A stretch of 64,000 bases of DNA from Dyadobacter soli. GTDB lineage: Bacteria > Bacteroidota > Bacteroidia > Cytophagales > Spirosomataceae. This document shows, in pieces, positions 53,039 through 63,083 of this stretch; the stretch's first letter is position 1, and every line of letters begins with the position of its first letter. The notes below the pieces were generated by a model. The model saw nothing but the letters and a program-made list of their open reading frames with translations. It was not told the origin of the DNA and did not search any database. The position numbers and the translations under genes are program-made. The DNA is taken from NCBI RefSeq assembly GCF_900101885.1, contig NZ_FNAN01000027.1, positions 1 through 64,000 of the forward strand. Direction: 5' to 3'.

Positions 53039-54175
53039 ATGCGCACCAATTCGGAAGGACACATTATTCAACTTGACGGCGTGCGCTTTATTGCAGTGGG
53101 GCTTGTTCTGCTCGATCACCTGATCGTGGAGATCAACATCATCCCGTTCGGTGCGCTGGGCGTGACGATTTTCTTCGTGCTAAGCGGTTTCCTGATCTCA
53201 CGCATTTTGCTTAAAAGCAAGGAAAAAACGTACGGAACGCCGGGCGGTTTCAAAAAATACCTCCGCAAGTTCCTGATCCGCAGAACGATCCGGATTTTCC
53301 CGGTTTACTACCTCATCATCGCCATATTGTTTATCCTCAATGTGCCGCCCGTCCGCGATAAGCTGGCGTGGCTCGCATTGTACGGTACCAACATTTACAT
53401 TGCCCTGCACAAAACCTGGATGGGCTCGGTGGACCATTTGTGGTCGCTGGCGGTGGAAGAGCAGGTGTACCTTTTCTTTCCATTCCTGATATTCTTCATT
53501 CCAAAGAATAAACTGGTGCCTGTTTTAGGCTTAATGGGCATTTTCAGCATTCTACTGCGCGCTTACATTTTCTATTCCGGCAGAATACCGGGTACCAACT
53601 TCGTCACGATGGGTGAATGGACCGTCGCGTATGTATCCACGCCCGCGTGCTTCGATTCGTTCGCATTGGGTGGGCTCATGGCCTGGATGCAGCTGTATAA
53701 GAGCGAGTTGTTTGTCAAATTCTTCAACAAATCGTGGCCGGTACTGCTCGGCTTGCTGGGTTGGGTGCTGGTACAATGGTGGGCCAAATCGCTCGCGCAG
53801 CCCTTCAACTTCCCGTACGTGGTACTCGACAGAACCATGTCGTCCATTTTCGGGTTTATGCTCATAGGACGCGCTGTGATGGGTTTCAAGGGTTGGATGG
53901 CCGCGTTTCTTGAAAATCCCGTTTGTATTTATCTTGGTAAAATCAGCTATGGCCTGTACCTGTACCACAATTTTGTATACAACCACTTTCACAGCGGTCC
54001 CATGCACCCGACGGTCAGGCTTTTCCGGAAAATCTATCAATATGTCCCCAGCCTCGAAGGCAATATTGCGTTCGAAGCAATGGTCGTAGTGGCGCTCACT
54101 ATCATGGTGGCGTCGGTTTCGTGGCATTTCTTCGAGAAACCGATTAATGCCCTGAAAGACAAGTACGCTTACTAA
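53039..54175 (+). CDS. Acyltransferase 3 (OafA-like) membrane protein
   Basis: 378 residues with about ten helices. IQLDGVRFIAVGLVLLDHL and VDHLWSLAVEEQVYLFFPFL are the standard acyltransferase-3 signatures. Such proteins move acetyl or other acyl groups across the inner membrane onto glycans. An AlgX/SGNH-like protein at 57687 may complete the transfer. It starts 2 bases after the polytopic gene. Confidence 0.92.
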   Translation: MRTNSEGHIIQLDGVRFIAVGLVLLDHLIVEINIIPFGALGVTIFFVLSGFLISRILLKSKEKTYGTPGGFKKYLRKFLIRRTIRIFPVYYLIIAILFILNVPPVRDKLAWLALYGTNIYIALHKTWMGSVDHLWSLAVEEQVYLFFPFLIFFIPKNKLVPVLGLMGIFSILLRAYIFYSGRIPGTNFVTMGEWTVAYVSTPACFDSFALGGLMAWMQLYKSELFVKFFNKSWPVLLGLLGWVLVQWWAKSLAQPFNFPYVVLDRTMSSIFGFMLIGRAVMGFKGWMAAFLENPVCIYLGKISYGLYLYHNFVYNHFHSGPMHPTVRLFRKIYQYVPSLEGNIAFEAMVVVALTIMVASVSWHFFEKPINALKDKYAY

Positions 54176-54248
54176 ATAATGAACCCCCATAGCCCGGTTA
54201 CAGGCTTTATTTATTAATTTCGCGCAACCATACCAAATACGCTTTTGC

Positions 54249-54992
54249 ATGTCATATCTTCTGAGTATAGTAATGCCCGCATACAATGAGCAGGATTGTA
54301 TCGAAAAAGTAGTTTATAATTGGACCTCCTTCCTCAAAACAAAATTCCCCAACGATAACACTACCCTGATCGTCATCAACGACGGGTCAAAGGACAATAC
54401 GAAAGCGTTACTGGATGAGTTGGACAAAAAGGTCGATAACCTGACGGTTGTGCACCAGAAAAACGGCGGGCATGGTAATGCGGTTGTAAATGGCTACCGC
54501 AAAGCGCTGGAAGTAGGCTCGGAATATGTGTTCCAGACCGACAGCGACGACCAGTTCGTTTCCGAAGACTTTGACAAACTCTGGGACAAACGCACCCAGT
54601 CGCAATTCATACTCGGCTACCGCCAGGTGCGTCACGACGCCGGCGTGCGCCTCTTTATCACGAAATTCCTCCGCGGCACGATCTCCACTGTTTATGGTAC
54701 ATTCATCATGGACAGTAACATCCCGTTCCGTCTGATCAAAGGAACATTCCTGCAAAAACTGATGAACCAGCTGCCCAACCCGGAACCGTTCGCACCGAAC
54801 ATTTTCCTGGCGGTAATGGCTAAAAAATCGGGACAGGAGCTGTTCGATATCCCTATCACCCACAAAGACCGCGAAACCGGCACCGTTTCGATCGTGAAAT
54901 GGAACCTGTGGAAAGTTTGTATCCGAAGCTTTAAAGAACTCCTGCGGTTCCGCCTCGAACTAAACGGTAAAGTGAAAGCGATCCGCGCTTAA
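54249..54992 (+). CDS. GT2 glycosyltransferase
   Basis: 247 residues, soluble GT-A fold: LSIVMPAYNEQDCIEKVV, VINDGSKDNTKALLDELD and the DxD-like QTDSDDQFVSEDFDKL. No C-terminal membrane helices, unlike the other GT2 enzymes in the window, so it probably extends a lipid-linked glycan at the membrane face. It is 73 bases after the acyltransferase and 11 before the next gene. Confidence 0.92.
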   Translation: MSYLLSIVMPAYNEQDCIEKVVYNWTSFLKTKFPNDNTTLIVINDGSKDNTKALLDELDKKVDNLTVVHQKNGGHGNAVVNGYRKALEVGSEYVFQTDSDDQFVSEDFDKLWDKRTQSQFILGYRQVRHDAGVRLFITKFLRGTISTVYGTFIMDSNIPFRLIKGTFLQKLMNQLPNPEPFAPNIFLAVMAKKSGQELFDIPITHKDRETGTVSIVKWNLWKVCIRSFKELLRFRLELNGKVKAIRA

Positions 54993-55003
54993 AAACCAGG
55001 CTT

Positions 55004-57682
55004 GTGTCGAAAAAAAAACTGATTGCTATCCTGCTGGTCGTGATTATCGCATCAGCAGGATATTTCCTGTTCAAATGGTCGAGGGGCTCGTCGGCAGCCT
55101 GGCAATTCATCCCGTCCAATGCCGTTGTGGTGATCACCAGCGAGCATTTGCAAGATTCGGCCTACACGGCCACGGAAGCAACACTCGATCTTAAACGGCT
55201 TCCCCTGCTCGACATCGCCAGCGACAACCTGACATTGCTCAACCTGCTGACGAAAGATCCTAAAAAGCTCAAAACATTCCTCAAAGGCAAAGCCCTCTCC
55301 TACTCGTACCACCCGCGCACGAGCACCGAATGGGGGGTGATTATGTACATTCCAGTTACCGAGGAAGAAACCAAATGGCTGGCCAGCCCGCAGCATGCCA
55401 ACATCCGGCTTTTGCACCACAACTTCCAGGACCACCGCATTACCGACGCCATCGATGCCAATTCACGGCCATTGTTTTCGTATCTGGTTAAAGACCATTT
55501 CCTGATCGTCAGCTATTACGGTGATCTGATCGAAGATGCGGTACGCGCCTCGTCGCTCAATATCGGCTCGTTCAGGCTGCGTTCGCGGTTTTCGAATATC
55601 AATGACTCTGATTACGGCACGAGCATTTACCTGCGCACCGACGCCTGGAAGTCGGTGATGTCGATGGAAAATGTGGCCACGCTGGCGGAGTTCGGCAAGA
55701 GCTTCCCCACCTACCAGGATTTTCACATTGAAAAAGCGGAGAATAAGGGAAACCTGACTGTCAAATCGGACGGGGCCGACGCTCCGGATTACTACCTCGC
55801 CGAGCTCCTGAAAGACAACCCGGGCACGCCGTTCCTCGGTCATAAGCATGTCTCGCAGCAAACTTCGTTTTTGTATCGCGCCGCGGCATCCGATAAGGCT
55901 GCATTCAAGGAAGCCTTTTTGAAATGGCACAAAAAATACAAATCACCGGCGTGGGACAAGCTCAGCTACTACATTGCCGGGGAAAGCAACCTGCTTATCG
56001 ATAACATCGGTTCGGAGTTTGTGTTATGCCAATTGGAAGAAAATAACAGCATTACTGACGGAAAAATATTGCTTACGGAGTTTTCCAACTACGACAAAGT
56101 GCGGCCGGTGCTGCAAAAACTCGCGCACCTGGCCAACCAGGAAAGCAACGTCTCGGCGGATCAGTACCAGGGCTACGACATTTATTCCGTACCCATTCCC
56201 GAGCTCCCGGCAGGTTTGTACGGGCCGATATTCACAGGCTTCCCGCGCAGCTACATTACCTACATTGCGCCTTACCTGGTGATCAGCAACAATTCACAGG
56301 TTTTACAAAACTACATTGTCGATTACGAAAACCAGATCACCTGGAAACAATCGCCGGAATATGACAGCGTGTTTACCAATGTGAATAACGAAGCACAGCT
56401 TTCGATGATCGTGAACCTGCGGAAAGCGCAGTCGGGCGAGGAAACGCAGGTAAGCAAGAAATACAGTGATCTCACCGCTAAAATGGAGTCGATCACGCTG
56501 CAATGCCGCTTCGAGGGCAGTGAAGCTTTTCCGGAACTGACATTCCATCCTAAAAAACGCCAGACCGCGAGCAAGGTGCTCAACCGCACTTTCCTGAACA
56601 TCGACATCGAATGGCCAGATATTTACGACTCCGACCTGGCCGCATTGCAAAACCCGATCGACGGAAGCTCCGAAATATTATTGACCGACAAAGAACATAA
56701 CCTACTCAGAACGAACAACCTGCGCGAAGGAAAAACGGAAACTATCGCCAAACTGAATGGGCCGATCAGCACGGCGGCCTACAAAGTCGACTTCCTGAAC
56801 ATCGGCCGCCAGCAGCGCATTTTCGCGACGGACCGCACGGTGTACGCATTGGATGAAGACGACTCCACCAATGTTTCGAAATTCCAGGCTCATTTGCCCG
56901 GCTCCGATCCGATTTCAGCATTGTACCTCATCGACGGCGGCGAGGACGGCAGTAACCGGTTTATCGTGAAAAGTGCGGCGGAAGAGCTGTTCGTCTGGGA
57001 AAGCGTGACGCGTTCTCTTAAAAAGCTCAACCATTCCGTACGTTTCGAGAAGATTGTGGGGCCGGTGGTCGCATTGAACCAGATCGGTAACCGCGGGTTC
57101 ATCGTAACGCAGCAGAACGGAAAAATCTATTTGCTGAAAGAAAACGGGACTGTGAAATCCGGCTTCCCGGTGGATATTCTCACACGGACGGAGAGTCCGT
57201 TTACCTGGGCGCAAAATCCGCAAACCGGCCAGCCCGAGCTCGCGGGCGTGAGCGTTTCCGGCGAGTTGATCCGCATTAGTCTCGACGGCAAGGTCACCTC
57301 GCGCCGCCAGTTGCTGCGCCCTGAACCGGGCTCGCGTTTCCGCATTCTTTTCGACCGTAACTCATTGGATTGGATTTTGGTGCGTTCGGTTAATTCAAAA
57401 ACCGCTATTATTACCAAAGACGGCCGCGAGCTGTTCGAGATCAAGGATATTTTACCAAATGCGACCATCCAATATCATTTCTTTGGGGTAGATAACCGGT
57501 TTATTACCATTAAATCGGGCAGCTATTCTACGGTGTTCGATATGAATGGCAAGCGGCTTGGCGATAAGGCGATCCCGTCGGAAATGCCGGTGCAGCTTAC
57601 TTATCAGCCGGGTTATTACAAATTATTGATATTCAGCCGATCGGAGAAGAAAATACAGGTCTGGTCGATCAAGTTGAGATAA
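55004..57682 (+). CDS. Membrane-anchored propeller-like protein of unknown function
   Basis: 892 residues with a single N-terminal membrane helix (LIAILLVVIIASAGYFLF). About residues 30-530 look like a DUF3352-type fold (SAAWQFIPSNAVVVITSEHL); the rest has repeated beta strands like a quinoprotein-type propeller (RQQRIFATDRTVYALDEDDS, NGKIYLLKENGTVKSGFPVD). The start is GTG at 55004; no ATG is available. It overlies the envelope space and lies between a glycosyltransferase and the AlgX-like gene, so it may scaffold or act on the same glycan. No enzyme motif is seen. Confidence 0.75.
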   Translation: MSKKKLIAILLVVIIASAGYFLFKWSRGSSAAWQFIPSNAVVVITSEHLQDSAYTATEATLDLKRLPLLDIASDNLTLLNLLTKDPKKLKTFLKGKALSYSYHPRTSTEWGVIMYIPVTEEETKWLASPQHANIRLLHHNFQDHRITDAIDANSRPLFSYLVKDHFLIVSYYGDLIEDAVRASSLNIGSFRLRSRFSNINDSDYGTSIYLRTDAWKSVMSMENVATLAEFGKSFPTYQDFHIEKAENKGNLTVKSDGADAPDYYLAELLKDNPGTPFLGHKHVSQQTSFLYRAAASDKAAFKEAFLKWHKKYKSPAWDKLSYYIAGESNLLIDNIGSEFVLCQLEENNSITDGKILLTEFSNYDKVRPVLQKLAHLANQESNVSADQYQGYDIYSVPIPELPAGLYGPIFTGFPRSYITYIAPYLVISNNSQVLQNYIVDYENQITWKQSPEYDSVFTNVNNEAQLSMIVNLRKAQSGEETQVSKKYSDLTAKMESITLQCRFEGSEAFPELTFHPKKRQTASKVLNRTFLNIDIEWPDIYDSDLAALQNPIDGSSEILLTDKEHNLLRTNNLREGKTETIAKLNGPISTAAYKVDFLNIGRQQRIFATDRTVYALDEDDSTNVSKFQAHLPGSDPISALYLIDGGEDGSNRFIVKSAAEELFVWESVTRSLKKLNHSVRFEKIVGPVVALNQIGNRGFIVTQQNGKIYLLKENGTVKSGFPVDILTRTESPFTWAQNPQTGQPELAGVSVSGELIRISLDGKVTSRRQLLRPEPGSRFRILFDRNSLDWILVRSVNSKTAIITKDGRELFEIKDILPNATIQYHFFGVDNRFITIKSGSYSTVFDMNGKRLGDKAIPSEMPVQLTYQPGYYKLLIFSRSEKKIQVWSIKLR

Positions 57683-57686
57683 TGCT

Positions 57687-58715
57687 ATGAAAATTTTAAG
57701 ATACATCGTTCTGGCCGTCTTCTGCGTGATATGGGTCGTGGGTTTGAGCCCGACCATCCTGCCATGGCTTTGGAAAGAACGCATTGTGGAAGACGGTTAC
57801 CAATATGGAGATTTATACAAGCTCTCCACGCTATCCGAGTTCCGCGATCCACGCACGCAATGCACGGGATACACGCCTCCTGCCCGGCCGCAATTGGGTA
57901 AAAAGGTGCATTTGTATGTCATTGGCGATAGTTTTTCGGAGGAAGGGCGCGTAACGATGAAAGATTTTGCCGTCGACCAGTACCTCCGTGTGCGGTGGGA
58001 TGAATTCCTGCACATTAAACTCGACACTTCCGCGCAGAATATCCTGCTGATCGAAACGGTGGAGCGGCACTTTCGTGAAAAATTCGCTTCGAAAATGACG
58101 ATACTCGTTCCCGACAGCACCACTTTCATAGCGAAAGCCGGGCCGGGAAAATTCGTACATCGGCTCGATGAGGCATTCAAAGGCACGCATACCGCCGACA
58201 GGCTCGATGGTTTTCTATTCCAAAACGACCTTGCATTGCGGGTAAAGGAATGGAAGTCCGACTTTAACCACCGCATTTTCGGCCGCGAAGCCTCCGGCGT
58301 TACACTGGTGAACGACGACCGCGACGCTGTGTACTACCTGGACACCGACACGCCGAAAACCACCTCTTCTTTTACGCCCTTCCGCAACACCGAGCTCGAT
58401 TCGATGATCACGAACCTCAATGCAAGCGCCGGTTTCGCAGATTCGCTCGGCTTCGACAATGTGGTATTGAGCATTATCCCCAACAAAGTCTCCGTACTAA
58501 GCCCGGATTATGGCCAATACAACCAGTTGATCGAGCGGGTTTACAATCATCCCAAACTTAGCATTCCCTATATCGACGTCCTGGCCGATTTCCGGCGCAT
58601 GGGCCAGTCGTCCTACCTGAAAGGCGATTCTCACTGGACTTGCGAAGGGCAAACGGTATGGCTGAACAAGGTCAATGCGCTGATCAACCGGCTACTTGCC
58701 GGTCCTAATGCCTAG
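57687..58715 (+). CDS. AlgX/AlgJ-like SGNH-family protein
   Basis: 342 residues with an N-terminal membrane or signal helix. The SGNH Ser motif is VIGDSFSEEG and the Asp-His motif is LKGDSHWTCEG, the arrangement of AlgX/AlgJ and related O-acetyltransferases. It probably acylates a glycan outside the cytoplasm, with acyl groups supplied by the acyltransferase-3 protein. Its stop codon and the stop of the convergent antiporter share the palindrome CTAG. Confidence 0.82.
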   Translation: MKILRYIVLAVFCVIWVVGLSPTILPWLWKERIVEDGYQYGDLYKLSTLSEFRDPRTQCTGYTPPARPQLGKKVHLYVIGDSFSEEGRVTMKDFAVDQYLRVRWDEFLHIKLDTSAQNILLIETVERHFREKFASKMTILVPDSTTFIAKAGPGKFVHRLDEAFKGTHTADRLDGFLFQNDLALRVKEWKSDFNHRIFGREASGVTLVNDDRDAVYYLDTDTPKTTSSFTPFRNTELDSMITNLNASAGFADSLGFDNVVLSIIPNKVSVLSPDYGQYNQLIERVYNHPKLSIPYIDVLADFRRMGQSSYLKGDSHWTCEGQTVWLNKVNALINRLLAGPNA

Positions 58716-59968
58716 ACGGCCGGTTCCACATCGTCGGGGAGGCGGTCGGTGAGCTTACCCACCGTGAGCCCCTGCACGATGATCGAGAACAGCACCACGA
58801 AATAGGTGATCGCGAGCAGCAGGTCTTTGTTAAGGTCATGATCTATGGATAATGCGAGCGCAATGGAAACACCTCCGCGCAAGCCTCCCCAAACCAGAAT
58901 CGTAATCGATTTTTTCCCGAAGCGCGTTTTGAACGGGATCAGTTTCACCGGGATGTAGATCGAAATGAATCGCGCCGACAACACTACCACGATCGCTACC
59001 AGTCCTGCCCAGCCGTATTGCTTCATGTCGGGGATCAATAATAGTTCAAAACCGATGATCAGGAACAGGATCGCATTCAGAATCTCGTCAATGAGCTCCC
59101 AGAACTTATCGATATAGTCGCGCTCGGTATCTGAAACCGCACCGGGGTTTTTACCGTAATTACCCACTACCAGCCCGGCTGCCACCATCGCGAGCGGGCC
59201 CGACATATGCAGCGCCTGCGCCGCCAGGTGCCCGCCCATCACGATCGCGAGCGTAATGAGCACGTGTACATTGTAGCCATCCACCCGGTACATCATTTTG
59301 GAACCCAAAAAACCGAGCAGCAGCCCGAGGACAATACCCCCGATAGCCTCTTTTACAAAAAGACCGGCAATGCCTGTAAACGAAGTATTTACTTCCTCGC
59401 CCCGCGCAAGGGCCAGCATGAGAATGAAAACTACCACCGCCATACCGTCATTAAAAAGCGATTCGCCGGCAATTTTCGTTTCCAGCGACTTGGGTACGCC
59501 CGCCTGTTTGAGGATACCGAGCACCGCAATGGGATCAGTAGGGGAAATTAATGCACCAAAAACGAGACATTGAATAAGTGGAATGGTAATGCCGAGCAAT
59601 GGCAGCACGCTGTACATAATGAACCCGATCACGAATGTGGAAATGACCACGCTAACCGTCGAGAAGATAATGACCGGCAGGCGCTGCTCGCGGAGATCTT
59701 CCAAATGCAAATGGATAGCACCCGCGAAAAGGAGGAAATTGAGCATTGCTCCCATCAATATTTCCGTCAGGTCGACGCTCGCGATGAGCGTGGAGATGCG
59801 GATAAATGTGCGTGGAAATATGCTGTCGGTAGCGATAAGCCCCAACGAAACCATCAATGCGATCACCATGACGCCGATAGAAGGAGGCAGTTTCAGAAAC
59901 CGGGAATTGAGATAGGAAAATATCGCAGAGAGGACGATTAATGCAGAAAAAGAGTAATACAGCTCCAT
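58712..59968 (-). CDS. Na+/H+ antiporter, CPA1/NhaP type
   Basis: 418 residues from ATG 59968 (MELYYSFSALIVLS) with about twelve membrane helices. The ion-binding region reads GALISPTDPIAVLGIL and AGESLFNDGMAVVVF, the TDP and ND signature of CPA1 antiporters. It would exchange sodium (or potassium) for protons. The frame opens earlier at 60016, which would add a non-hydrophobic lead. It is convergent with the glycan operon and divergent from the lipase gene. Confidence 0.94.
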   Translation of the reverse strand: MELYYSFSALIVLSAIFSYLNSRFLKLPPSIGVMVIALMVSLGLIATDSIFPRTFIRISTLIASVDLTEILMGAMLNFLLFAGAIHLHLEDLREQRLPVIIFSTVSVVISTFVIGFIMYSVLPLLGITIPLIQCLVFGALISPTDPIAVLGILKQAGVPKSLETKIAGESLFNDGMAVVVFILMLALARGEEVNTSFTGIAGLFVKEAIGGIVLGLLLGFLGSKMMYRVDGYNVHVLITLAIVMGGHLAAQALHMSGPLAMVAAGLVVGNYGKNPGAVSDTERDYIDKFWELIDEILNAILFLIIGFELLLIPDMKQYGWAGLVAIVVVLSARFISIYIPVKLIPFKTRFGKKSITILVWGGLRGGVSIALALSIDHDLNKDLLLAITYFVVLFSIIVQGLTVGKLTDRLPDDVEPAV

Positions 59969-60200
59969 GAAAATATTTTTTAGACTAACCAAAAATAGGG
60001 AATTCCGGGCAGGCATTCAAGGCGGAACGGGTGTTGCAGGCAAACTCTAATGGTATTCTAATTTGAAAGAACTGTGTAAAAACGTGCCGGAAAAGCGATT
60101 TGAAAGTGTGAAAAACTGCTCGTGTCGATTGTTTTCCTACATTAGTAAACCAGTGTTTGCCTCGTTATTCAACGCTTCGCCACTACTATCGCAAAAGACT

Positions 60201-61337
60201 ATGGCAACAATACATCCGCTTCCCGCCAGATTACCCATTATTACCCTTCTCCTACTCTCCGTTTTACATTGCTCTCAGAATACCTTCGCGCAGTCGGGCA
60301 AGTTGAAGCCCGGTTTTGACAAAGCCGAATACCAGGAGCTACTGTACATGCATTCGCTGCTGTACGATACCACGATGACCAACCGGCATCAAAACAAAAT
60401 TCCCAGGCCGACGAAATTCGACTCGTTGTACACCTCGCCGGTAATGGGGCTCGACAACCGGTGGGGACTTTGGAAAAACAGCGCATCGATAGGCGTGATC
60501 AACCTGCGCGGCACGACGATGAACGCCGTAGGCTGGCTGGAAAACTTCTATGCGGCGATGGTACCGGCAAGCGGCGAGCTGAAAGTCACGAAAGACTACA
60601 CATTCAAATACCATTTGGCCGACAATCCCAAGGCAGCCGTGCACATCGGCTGGCTGCTGGGCGCCGCCTACTTGGCCAGGGACATTATGCCGAAGGTCGA
60701 TTCGCTGTATAAGGCTGGCGTGAGGGACTTCCTTATCATGGGCCACAGCCAGGGCGGTGCGCTCAGTTACCTGATGACTGCGCATTTGTATTCGCTTCAA
60801 AAGCAGGGTATTCTGCCCAAGGATATCCGTTTCAAAACCTACGCCAGCGCGGCGCCGAAGGTGGGTAATACTTACTTTGCTTACGAATACGAGCATTCCG
60901 TAGACGGCGGCTGGGGCTATAATGTGGTCAATTCGGCCGATTGGGTGCCGGAAGTGCCCTTTTCCGTGCAGACGTTAAGCGATTTCAACAATACCAATCC
61001 ATTCAAGAATATCGACGGCATTATCAAAAAACAGAAACTCATTGCGCGCATCGGGATGCGGCACGCTTACAAGGGCCTGCGAAAGCCCAGCGAGAAAGCC
61101 CAGAGCAATTACGAAAAATACCTTGGGCGGTTCGCCGGAAAAATCGTTTCCAAGAACTTGCCGGAATACCAGTCGCCTGCATTCTATAAAAGCAGCAATT
61201 ACGTCCGCACCGGCCCGACGATCCTGCTATTCGCCGACGAGGCCTATTACAAGGATTTCCCGGATTCCGACAAAGAAGTTTTCATCCACCACGGCCTGCG
61301 CCCTTATCTGCATTTGCTCGAACAATATAAATACTGA
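60201..61337 (+). CDS. Exported lipase, class 3-like
   Basis: Start at ATG 60201 (MATIHPLPARLPIITLLLLS) gives a signal peptide; the frame opens 138 bases earlier. The alpha/beta-hydrolase nucleophile is in IMGHSQGGALSYLM, and TYASAAPKVGNTYFAYEYE is the class 3 lipase block around the Asp. About 378 residues. It should act on esters outside the cytoplasm. The M14 peptidase gene follows after 15 bases, likely in the same transcript. Confidence 0.88.
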   Translation: MATIHPLPARLPIITLLLLSVLHCSQNTFAQSGKLKPGFDKAEYQELLYMHSLLYDTTMTNRHQNKIPRPTKFDSLYTSPVMGLDNRWGLWKNSASIGVINLRGTTMNAVGWLENFYAAMVPASGELKVTKDYTFKYHLADNPKAAVHIGWLLGAAYLARDIMPKVDSLYKAGVRDFLIMGHSQGGALSYLMTAHLYSLQKQGILPKDIRFKTYASAAPKVGNTYFAYEYEHSVDGGWGYNVVNSADWVPEVPFSVQTLSDFNNTNPFKNIDGIIKKQKLIARIGMRHAYKGLRKPSEKAQSNYEKYLGRFAGKIVSKNLPEYQSPAFYKSSNYVRTGPTILLFADEAYYKDFPDSDKEVFIHHGLRPYLHLLEQYKY

Positions 61338-61352
61338 CATTTCACCCCGTTC

Positions 61353-63083
61353 ATGCGCTTCAATCTGACATTTTTTCTACTGGGCATTGCATTCCTCGCG
61401 AAGGCCCAGTACCAGACCCGTTTTGAAAAAAGCGGCGGCAAACAAACGCCGACCTATGAGGAAGGCATCGCGTTCTACCGACAACTCGCGAAAAACTTTC
61501 CGCAGGTGCAAATGCAGGAGAAAGGCGCTACCGACAGCGGCAAGCCATTGCATTTGGTTTTGTATTCCAAAAACAAGGTCTTCGATATCAAAAAGCTGAA
61601 AGCGCAGGGGAAAGCGATCCTGTTTATCAACAATGCCATTCACCCGGGCGAGCCCGACGGTGTGGATGCCTCGATGATGCTTCTGCGCGATATACTCGTA
61701 AATCCGGCTAGATTCCCGGAGCTGGATAGCGTTGTGGTGGCCATTATCCCGTTCTACAACATCGGCGGCGCATTGAACCGCAACAGTACCACGCGCACCA
61801 ACCAGGCCGGGCCGGAAGAATATGGTTTCAGGGGGAATGCCCGGAATTATGATTTGAACAGGGATTTCATCAAAGCCGACACCCGTAATGCACGGAGTTT
61901 CGCGTCCATCTTCCACGACCTCGATCCCGATCTCTTCGCGGATACGCACGTGAGCAACGGCGCCGACTACCAGTATGTGATCACCCTCGACTACGCCCAG
62001 AAAGACAAGCTCGGTGGTCCGCTCGGCGATTTCAATAACAAGGTCTTCCTGCCTTACATGTACAAGCATTTGAAAGAAGCCGGATTCGAAGCGACGCCCT
62101 ACGTGAATGCCTGGGGGCAGACGCCCGATAAAGGTTTTGTGCAATTCCCCGACTGGCCCCGCTATTCCACTGGCTATGCGGCATTGTTTCATACCATTGG
62201 CGTGATGACCGAAACGCACATGCTGAAACCTTACGACCAGCGTGTGAAATCGACTTATGCCTATTTGCATGGAAATATCAAGTTCCTGGCAGCACATCGC
62301 AAAGCATTGCTGAAACTGCGGAACGAAACGAAAGAAGCCGTTAAGAAGCAGGAAAAGTTTGCCATTACCTGGCAGGTCGACAGGTCGAAACCATCAACCA
62401 TTGCATTCAAAGGGTATGAACCCGAATACATTCCCAGTGAAGTGAGCGGGTTGCCTAGATTACATTACGACCGGTCGAAACCATTTACCAAAGACATTCC
62501 GTTTTTCGACACTTACATTCCGCTGGATGAAGTGACAAAGCCCGAGGCTTATATTATCCAGCAGGGCTGGCATAACGTGGTTGCGCTACTCCGGCTGAAC
62601 GGTGTGCAGATGAAAGCCCTTGAAAAGGATTCGGAAATGGATGTGGAAACGTATTACATTGATGAGCTGGAAACGCCCAAACAGCCATTTGAAGGACATT
62701 ACTGGCATACTTCGGTGAAGCTGCGGACCGAGAAGCAGAAGCTCGCATTTAAAAAGGGCGACTGGTACGTGCCGGTCAACCAATCCACGAACCGCTACAT
62801 TATCGAAACGCTCGAACCGAAAGCGGTGGATTCGTTTTTCAAATGGAATTTCTTTGATACGATCTTACAGGCCAAGGAGCATTATTCCGGCTATGTTTTT
62901 GAAGATCTTGCTGCGGATTTACTCAAAAAATCTCCTGCATTGAAAGCAAGACTGGACGAGAAACGTAAGACTGACGCCGCATTTGCCAAAGATGGCAACG
63001 CCCAGCTGGATTTCATTTACCAAAATTCGGAATACGCGGAAAAGGAATACATGCGCTATCCCGTTTTCCGCGTAGTGAAGTGA
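61353..63083 (+). CDS. M14-family zinc carboxypeptidase-like protein
   Basis: 576 residues with a signal peptide (FNLTFFLLGIAFLAKAQ). The first zinc ligands are H97 and E100 in NNAIHPGEPDG, and the third His lies in LFADTHVSNGADY. The usual catalytic region follows, and a C-terminal beta domain of about 200 residues has no clear name. It would trim peptides in the periplasm or outside. The end abuts the convergent gene at 63084. Confidence 0.9.
   Translation: MRFNLTFFLLGIAFLAKAQYQTRFEKSGGKQTPTYEEGIAFYRQLAKNFPQVQMQEKGATDSGKPLHLVLYSKNKVFDIKKLKAQGKAILFINNAIHPGEPDGVDASMMLLRDILVNPARFPELDSVVVAIIPFYNIGGALNRNSTTRTNQAGPEEYGFRGNARNYDLNRDFIKADTRNARSFASIFHDLDPDLFADTHVSNGADYQYVITLDYAQKDKLGGPLGDFNNKVFLPYMYKHLKEAGFEATPYVNAWGQTPDKGFVQFPDWPRYSTGYAALFHTIGVMTETHMLKPYDQRVKSTYAYLHGNIKFLAAHRKALLKLRNETKEAVKKQEKFAITWQVDRSKPSTIAFKGYEPEYIPSEVSGLPRLHYDRSKPFTKDIPFFDTYIPLDEVTKPEAYIIQQGWHNVVALLRLNGVQMKALEKDSEMDVETYYIDELETPKQPFEGHYWHTSVKLRTEKQKLAFKKGDWYVPVNQSTNRYIIETLEPKAVDSFFKWNFFDTILQAKEHYSGYVFEDLAADLLKKSPALKARLDEKRKTDAAFAKDGNAQLDFIYQNSEYAEKEYMRYPVFRVVK

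Noticed and set aside
60063..60200. Longer start for the lipase
   Set aside because: The additional N-terminus is Cys- and Lys-rich and would place the signal peptide 46 residues inside. The ATG at 60201 is preferred.
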